From positions 3,304,588-3,368,587 of the forward strand of contig NZ_CP056199.1 of assembly GCF_013782625.1 (NCBI RefSeq): DNA of 64,000 nucleotides, given 5' to 3'. Of this stretch, positions 59,226 through 64,000 are shown piece after piece. The notes under the pieces were generated by a model that was given only the letters and a program-made list of their open reading frames with translations, did not search any database and was not told the origin of the DNA. The position numbers were made by a program, and so were the translations under genes. The stretch's first letter is position 1. The number at the start of each line of letters is the position of its first letter. This DNA is from Enterobacter sp. RHBSTW-00994 (GTDB lineage: Bacteria; Pseudomonadota; Gammaproteobacteria; Enterobacterales; Enterobacteriaceae).

Positions 59226-59765
59226 ATGACAAAACTTACTCTCCAGGAACAGATGCTGAAAGCGGGATTAGTCAGCAGTAAAAAGCTCGCGAAAGTGCAA
59301 AAAACGGCTAAGAAATCGCGCGTGCAGGCCCGTGAAGCCAGAGAAGCTGTTGAAATGAATAAAAAGGCGCAACTTGAGCGTGATAAACAGCTGAGCGAAC
59401 AACAAAAGCAGGCGGCATTATCAAAAGAGTACAAAGCGCAGATCAAACAGCTCATTGAGATGAACAGGATTGTTTGCCCAAAAGGTGAGATTGGATATAA
59501 CTTCACCGATAACAATCTCATCAAGAAAGTCTATGTGGATAAACTTATTCAGTCTCAATTGATGAGTGGCCGTCTCGCCATTGCTCGTCTGAGTGCGGAT
59601 AATGGCCCAGAGAGTGAATACGCGATTATCCCCACCATCGTGGCTAATAAAATTATGCAGCGCGATGAGAGTTATATCGTTTTAAGCAGTGTGGTTACCC
59701 CAGAAGCTCAGGATGAAGAAGATCCTTATGCTGACTTTATCGTGCCTGATGATTTGATGTGGTAG
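59226..59765 (+). CDS. DUF2058 nucleoid/polynucleotide-associated protein, YaiL-like
   Basis: A 179-residue protein nearly colinear with E. coli YaiL (MTKLTLQEQMLKAGLVSSKKLAKVQ ... FIVPDDLMW). The first half is a strongly charged Lys/Glu/Gln helix, probably a coiled coil (about 20-80); the second half is a compact DUF2058 domain with NFTDNNLIKK. Its function is unknown. E. coli yaiL is elsewhere, so this is either a displaced gene or a second copy. It stands alone between sorC and a cupin. Confidence 0.88.
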   Translation: MTKLTLQEQMLKAGLVSSKKLAKVQKTAKKSRVQAREAREAVEMNKKAQLERDKQLSEQQKQAALSKEYKAQIKQLIEMNRIVCPKGEIGYNFTDNNLIKKVYVDKLIQSQLMSGRLAIARLSADNGPESEYAIIPTIVANKIMQRDESYIVLSSVVTPEAQDEEDPYADFIVPDDLMW

Positions 59766-59850
59766 GAAAGAAGATTTCTTAATCCTCTCCTCGGGCATAT
59801 CACTTACCTGTTCCAGCAGATGACAGCTGGCTCCCTCTCAGGCGATTTAG

Positions 59851-60327
59851 ATGAAGCAAATAACATTTAGCGATCTCAGGCAACAGAGCGAAGCTGCTGC
59901 AAATTCACCCCGCTTGCGCGCCCATCGTAATTTTCATCCCGAATTGAGCGATCCTGTACAACGTTTAGCGGTTGCTATGGAGCCAGGCACTTACGTTCGG
60001 CCACACCGCCATCCGCATACATTCGAACTGTTGCTTCCCCTCAGTGGCCGCTTTGTTGTCTTAAATTTTGATGAGAATGGCGTCGTTACCCATCGCGTTG
60101 TGTTAGGGGAAGAGTGCATGGCGCTGGAAACAGATGCCGGTGTCTGGCATGCCGTTTTGTCGCTGGATCAGGGCGGGGTTATTTTTGAAGTCAAACACGG
60201 CGGCTATCAACCCGTTGCAGAACAGGATTTCGCTGCATGGGGACCAGCTGAAGGTGATGCCGGAACAGCCGAACTGATGGCATGGTATGCGCACGCGCAA
60301 CCCGGTGATGCGTTTTTTAAACGGTAA
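59851..60327 (+). CDS. WbuC family cupin-fold metalloprotein
   Basis: A 158-residue small cupin. Metal-ligand candidates lie in RPHRHPHTFELLLPLSGRF (His cluster near 51-54 and the Glu after it) and GVWHAVLSLDQGG (His near 98). Relatives are found in O-antigen clusters (WbuC) but here there are no sugar-nucleotide genes nearby. Function is unknown. The start codon is preceded only by AGGCG. A hairpin terminator follows. Confidence 0.85.
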   Translation: MKQITFSDLRQQSEAAANSPRLRAHRNFHPELSDPVQRLAVAMEPGTYVRPHRHPHTFELLLPLSGRFVVLNFDENGVVTHRVVLGEECMALETDAGVWHAVLSLDQGGVIFEVKHGGYQPVAEQDFAAWGPAEGDAGTAELMAWYAHAQPGDAFFKR

Positions 60328-60704
60328 ATGACAGCTTTTTAGATACACAAACAGATACCGTTTGGTGTCTGTTTCTCTAAAAACCCAACGTATTGCCACA
60401 GAAAAAGACATTTCGTACATATTGAGATCATCTGTCACAAAAAATTATTTTGATAAAATTACCCCCACCATAATGATGAGAATCAAGCACCTTAAATGTT
60501 GTCGCTTTTTTAGGCAAAAACCATGTGTGGCAGATGCCGTACAACGGTGCTACATTACGCCGCCCAGCTTGCATCGGCAGTGGACAGGTAACGCCGTAAA
60601 GATCGGTAAAGCCTGAAACCATCACCTTAAATTGTGGTCATAATTAGCACGGTGTAACGCGATGTTTGCGCTACCTTCACAGGCTTTACATAGGTTTCAC
60701 TACT
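60328..60704 (+). promoter_or_regulatory. Gap upstream of lpxP
   Basis: This 377-base gap begins with the cupin terminator and then is AT-rich, consistent with a cold-inducible lpxP promoter and leader. Short open frames in it have no recognisable similarity. Confidence 0.5.
60349..60374 (+). terminator. Probable terminator of the WbuC-like gene
   Basis: Stem AAACAGATACC/GGTGTCTGTTT, 11 bp with one G-T pair and a GTTT loop, 22 bases after the stop. Confidence 0.6.
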
Positions 60705-61622
60705 TTGTCTCAATCCAAATTCAAACGCACCTATTTACATCCGCGTTACTGGTTTACCTGGTTTGGTCTTGGCGTATTGTGGCTACTGGTTCAGCTACCC
60801 TACCCGGCAATTCGTCTGCTGGGCTCTAAACTGGGCAGCGCTTCACGTCACTTCCTTAAACGTCGAGAATCGATCGCCCGTAAAAATATCGAGCTTTGCT
60901 TCCCTCAATACAACGCTGAACAGCGCGAAAAACTCATCTCGGAAAACTTCAAATCTATCGGCATGGCTTTGCTTGAAACGGGCATGGCGTGGTTCTGGCC
61001 TGATGAACGAGTCCGCAAATGGTTCGATGTTGAAGGTCTCGACAATCTGAAGCGTGCGCAGGCACAAAACCGCGGCGTGATGGTTGTCGGTGTGCATTTT
61101 ATGTCGCTGGAGTTAGGTGGCCGCGTAATGGGGCTTTGCCAGCCAATGATGGCAACCTATCGTCCGCACAACAACCCTCTGATGGAGTGGGTGCAAACAC
61201 GTGGTCGTATGCGTTCCAATAAAGCAATGATCAGCCGTAATAACTTACGCGGCATGGTTGGTGCATTGAAAAAAGGCGAGGCCGTCTGGTTTGCGCCCGA
61301 TCAGGATTATGGACGGAAAGGCAGTAGCTTTGCGCCTTTCTTCGCCGTTAAAGACGTGGCAACAACAAACGGTACATTCGTGATTTCACGCCTGTCCGGG
61401 GCTGCAATGCTGACCGTCACCATGGTCAGAAAAGCAGACAACTCTGGCTACCGTCTGCATATTTCACCTGAAATGATGAACTACCCAGATAAAGAGTGCG
61501 ACGCTGCGGCATTTATCAATAAGGTTATCGAGAAAGAAATCATGCGCGCGCCGGAACAATATCTGTGGGTGCATCGCCGCTTTAAAACTCGCCCTATTGG
61601 CGAATCTTCTCTCTATATCTGA
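60705..61622 (+). CDS. lpxP: Kdo2-lipid IVA palmitoleoyltransferase LpxP
   Basis: A 305-residue inner-membrane acyltransferase that replaces laurate with palmitoleate on lipid A in the cold. An N-terminal anchor (WFTWFGLGVLWLLVQLPYP) is followed by the HX4E catalytic motif in VGVHFMSLELGGRVMG and by FAPDQDYGRKGS. No ATG gives the family start; the TTG at 60705 (LSQSKFKRTYLHPRYW), with AGG ten bases before it, gives the E. coli length. A TTG at 60666 is the alternative. Confidence 0.93.
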   Translation: MSQSKFKRTYLHPRYWFTWFGLGVLWLLVQLPYPAIRLLGSKLGSASRHFLKRRESIARKNIELCFPQYNAEQREKLISENFKSIGMALLETGMAWFWPDERVRKWFDVEGLDNLKRAQAQNRGVMVVGVHFMSLELGGRVMGLCQPMMATYRPHNNPLMEWVQTRGRMRSNKAMISRNNLRGMVGALKKGEAVWFAPDQDYGRKGSSFAPFFAVKDVATTNGTFVISRLSGAAMLTVTMVRKADNSGYRLHISPEMMNYPDKECDAAAFINKVIEKEIMRAPEQYLWVHRRFKTRPIGESSLYI

Positions 61623-61958
61623 CACCTTGCCTAAGGTTAGTTTCGCTAAGAAACTAACCTTTTCAATCACCTGCTATTCCCTCTCGTTTCGTTCTCTTTC
61701 CGTCGTCGCTCAATCCGAATTTATTGCGCATCGAAATCAAACTGTCGCCGTTCCACGACACTCGTAAGTGTAGGAAATTATTTAAAAAAATGCCTCTTGT
61801 CACCCCTCTGATTTAGGCGTACATTAGCGCCGTCTGGCAATAGGAAAGCACAGAATTCTGAGCTGGAGTCAGCGGCGTTTAAGCCCGATTTCAGCACTCT
61901 ATACTCAGGTGGACTCTGTTTTTAAATGCGTATCACACGGTACGCGGAGCGATGAAAC
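61623..61958 (+). promoter_or_regulatory. Gap between lpxP and ypdK
   Basis: After the lpxP terminator this 336-base stretch holds no long gene. It has the short inverted repeat GACACTCGTAAGTGT near 61757 and is presumably the promoter and leader for ypdK. Confidence 0.5.
61633..61663 (+). terminator. lpxP terminator
   Basis: Perfect 12-bp stem AAGGTTAGTTTC/GAAACTAACCTT with a GCTAA loop, then TTTT. Confidence 0.85.
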
Positions 61959-62030
61959 GTGAAATATTTCTTTATGGGCATTTCGGTGATTGTATTAGTC
62001 TGGGCCGGAACCTTTGCCCTGATGATCTGA
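61959..62030 (+). CDS. ypdK: Small membrane protein YpdK, 23 residues
   Basis: A GTG-started frame reads MKYFFMGISVIVLVWAGTFA then LMI, matching the known 23-residue E. coli inner-membrane protein YpdK at all but a few hydrophobic positions. GGAG lies nine bases upstream. It is a single membrane-spanning helix of unknown function. An ATG at 61952 in another frame is not supported by similarity. It lies between lpxP and alaC, as in E. coli. Confidence 0.88.
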   Translation: MKYFFMGISVIVLVWAGTFALMI

Positions 62031-62045
62031 GCGAAGAAAATGCAT

Positions 62046-62080
62046 TAAAAAAGACAGGAGCCAAAGGCTCCTGTCTTTTT
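62046..62080. terminator. Bidirectional terminator between ypdK and alaC
   Basis: Ten-bp perfect stem GACAGGAGCC/GGCTCCTGTC with an AAA loop and A and T runs on either side. It serves both convergent genes. Confidence 0.92.
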
Positions 62081-62098
62081 ATCATTCTTCGACCCGTG

Positions 62099-63331
62099 TT
62101 ATTCCGTTGTACTTTTTGAACCTGATGATGAGAGCAACCCATCCGCACGGAACATACTTTTAATACCTCTGACCGCCTGGCGGATACGATCGCTGTTTTC
62201 GATGAGGGCAAATCGCACGTGAGTGTCGCCATAATCACCGAAACCGATGCCTGGAGAGACACACACCTTCGCGTCATGCAGCATCTTCTTCGCAAACTCC
62301 AGTGACCCCATCGCCGCATAAGGCTCGGGGATCTTCGCCCAGACATACATCGACGCTTTCGGCATTTCTACCATCCAGCCAGCCTCGTGTAAGCCTTTAA
62401 CCAACACATCACGACGGCGTTTATACTGCGCGGCAATGTCATGCACACATTGCTGATCGCCCTCCAGCGCCGCGATAGCGGCCACCTGAAGCGGTGTAAA
62501 CGTCCCGTAGTCGTGATAACTCTTGATGCGCGCCAGCGCATTCACCAGCGTCTTGTTGCCGACCATGAAACCAATGCGCCAGCCCGCCATATTGTAGCTT
62601 TTGGAAAGTGTGAAAAACTCGACAGCCACATCACGCGCACCTGGAACCTGCATGATTGAGGGAGCCTTCCAGCCGTCATAAACGATATCGGCATAGGCTA
62701 AATCATGGACAACCAGAACATCGTAACGTTTTGCCAGCGCCACGACTTTTTCAAAGAAATCCAGTTCAACACACTGCGCGGTTGGGTTTGACGGAAAACC
62801 GAGAATCATCATCTTTGGTTTTGGGTAACTTTCACGTATCGCACGTTCCAGTTCACCAAAAAAATCTACCCCTTCCACCAGCGGCACAGAACGAACCTGA
62901 GCACCGGCAATGACCGCGCCATAGATATGAATCGGGTAGCTAGGATTGGGCACAAGTACCGTATCACCGTGATCAAGCGTTGCCAACATCAGGTGCGCCA
63001 GCCCTTCTTTCGAGCCGATAGTCACAATCGCTTCGCTTTCAGGATCGATATCCACCTGGTAACGATCCTGATACCAGCGAGAGATCGCCCGACGTAAACG
63101 AGGAATACCGCGCGATGTAGAGTAACCATGCGTATCAGGGCGTTGAGCCACAGTGCATAATTTCTCAACAATATGCGGGGGAGTTGGACCGTCGGGGTTA
63201 CCCATGCTGAAATCAATAATGTCTTCGCCGCGCCGACGCGCAGCCATTTTCAGTTCAGCAGTGATATTAAAAACATAAGGAGGGAGACGATCAATACGCG
63301 TAAAACGGCGTTCGGGACTGAATTCAGCCAT
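62099..63331 (-). CDS. alaC: Glutamate-pyruvate aminotransferase AlaC
   Basis: A 410-residue PLP enzyme that makes alanine from pyruvate and glutamate. The PLP lysine is in [20 protein letters not shown]; upstream motifs [16 protein letters not shown] and [14 protein letters not shown] complete the fold-I active site. The C-terminal tail is serine/threonine-rich. It is divergent from pyrS. Confidence 0.97.
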   Translation of the reverse strand: MAEFSPERRFTRIDRLPPYVFNITAELKMAARRRGEDIIDFSMGNPDGPTPPHIVEKLCTVAQRPDTHGYSTSRGIPRLRRAISRWYQDRYQVDIDPESEAIVTIGSKEGLAHLMLATLDHGDTVLVPNPSYPIHIYGAVIAGAQVRSVPLVEGVDFFGELERAIRESYPKPKMMILGFPSNPTAQCVELDFFEKVVALAKRYDVLVVHDLAYADIVYDGWKAPSIMQVPGARDVAVEFFTLSKSYNMAGWRIGFMVGNKTLVNALARIKSYHDYGTFTPLQVAAIAALEGDQQCVHDIAAQYKRRRDVLVKGLHEAGWMVEMPKASMYVWAKIPEPYAAMGSLEFAKKMLHDAKVCVSPGIGFGDYGDTHVRFALIENSDRIRQAVRGIKSMFRADGLLSSSGSKSTTE

Positions 63332-63716
63332 AGATTCCTCAGATTCACGTTAGCGCCCGGACCGTCCGAGCGACGCTGCCACGTATGTGGCGTGTTTAGA
63401 AAATAACCTGAAAAAAAACCTGCTGTCGAGAGGGAAATGAAAAAAAAGTCATCGTGTTAAAACCGGAATCGTGCTGAGTATAAAAGCGGAAGCCTTCTGA
63501 GGCAGACCTTATTTTTATACTATTTACTTAACACAATGATATCAAAAACGTTACTCATCATTAGCACTGTGATAGAAAATCAGGTTTATTCAACAAGACA
63601 CAAATAATCCCCTTTGTAAATTATGGTTTTTCCTCATTTGATAAAGCAGACGGATAGCTGGTCATTACGCGCCAGGTTTTTTATCATGGTTTTTTCCCGA
63701 TATCCCAGGTCTACTC
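63332..63716. other. Gap between divergent alaC and pyrS
   Basis: This 385-base gap contains a nested inverted-repeat block at 63454-63534 (see findings) and an AT-rich leader before pyrS. No gene was recognised. Confidence 0.5.
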
Positions 63717-64000
63717 GTGCACGAAATATTCGATATGCTGCTGGCGGTTTACGACCGCGCGGCGTTAATGCTCATCTGCCTGTTCTTCTTAATTCGCATC
63801 CGCCTGTTTCGCGAGCTTTTGCATAAATCCGCCCACTCGCCAAAAGAGCTGCTGGCCGTTACGGCAATCTTCTCGATGTTTGCCCTGTTCAGCACCTGGT
63901 CTGGTGTTCCCGTCGAGGGTTCGCTGGTCAACGTGCGTATTATCGCCGTGATGTCGGGAGGGATTTTATTTGGCCCATGGGTGGGGATCATCACCGGGAT
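63717..64000 (+). CDS. pyrS: Pyruvate-sensing histidine kinase PyrS (YpdA), 5-prime part
   Basis: The first 94 residues of the LytS-type sensor kinase that, with PyrR (YpdB), induces the YhjX pyruvate transporter at high pyruvate. It starts at a GTG with AGG seven bases upstream: [20 protein letters not shown], then LTVTAIFS-like and [27 protein letters not shown], matching the 5TM-LytS sensor domain. It runs off the right edge. Confidence 0.9.
   Translation, partial: MHEIFDMLLAVYDRAALMLICLFFLIRIRLFRELLHKSAHSPKELLAVTAIFSMFALFSTWSGVPVEGSLVNVRIIAVMSGGILFGPWVGIITG

Noticed and set aside
60362..60616. An 84-codon frame upstream of lpxP, where E. coli has the small gene yfdY
   Set aside because: The translation does not resemble YfdY or any family I know, and its start lies in the terminator hairpin of the preceding gene.

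Overview
The window is a chromosome segment from the Enterobacteriaceae, most like Enterobacter and close relatives (Lelliottia, Citrobacter, Klebsiella). The order yfbS-hxpA-yfbU-yfbV-ackA-pta ... hisPMQJ-argT-ubiX-purF-cvpA-dedD-folC-accD-dedA-truA-usg-pdxB-flk ... fabB-mnmC ... mepA-aroC-prmB-smrB-sixA-fadJI ... fadL-mlaA-yfdC-argW ... lpxP-ypdK-alaC-pyrS follows the E. coli/Salmonella backbone. The lineage call rests on gene content and order only; no rRNA or marker comparison was possible.

Layout. 1-5.9 kb: end of yfbS, the hxpA/yfbU/yfbV minus-strand group and the ackA-pta acetate operon. 5.9-7.2 kb: an IS4-type element inside the pta terminator. 7.2-12.5 kb: accessory operon with a split transketolase, an ascorbate-type (Ula/Sga) PTS IIA/IIB/IIC set and a divergent LacI-type regulator, as at the Salmonella STM2340-2345 locus; E. 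coli has yfcC here. 12.5-17 kb: yfcD, yfcE, two glutathione S-transferases, folX, yfcH and a GNAT acetyltransferase. 17-21.4 kb: histidine and lysine/arginine/ornithine ABC import. 21.4-32.3 kb: ubiX, the purF superoperon, and folC through pdxB and flk. 32.3-47 kb: yfcJ, fabB, mnmC, tRNA and peptidoglycan maintenance genes, aroC, and anaerobic beta-oxidation (fadIJ). The yfcO-yfcV fimbrial cluster that I recall between smrB and sixA in E. coli is absent. 47-51.9 kb: fadL, a second, decayed IS4-type element inside the fadL terminator, mlaA, yfdC and tRNA-Arg(CCT). 52-58.9 kb: a complete L-sorbose operon (sorCDFBAME) with a shikimate-dehydrogenase-like gene at its end, placed beside argW where E. 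coli K-12 carries a prophage. 59-64 kb: a YaiL-like protein, a WbuC-type cupin, lpxP, the 23-residue ypdK, alaC and the start of pyrS.

The genes fall into working sets: acetate overflow (ackA-pta), two PTS-fed carbon routes (the unknown transketolase-linked sugar and L-sorbose), amino-acid uptake under probable nitrogen control (a sigma-54-like promoter before argT and tandem NtrC-like sites before hisJ), purine/folate/fatty-acid biosynthesis, and FadR-controlled fatty-acid uptake and oxidation.

The most notable pattern is that both IS4-type elements sit centrally in the apex of a bidirectional Rho-independent terminator between convergent genes. Each carries a terminator-like hairpin just inside each end, which could restore termination for both host genes. 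Both elements are defective: each lacks the transposase segment that holds the third catalytic acidic residue.
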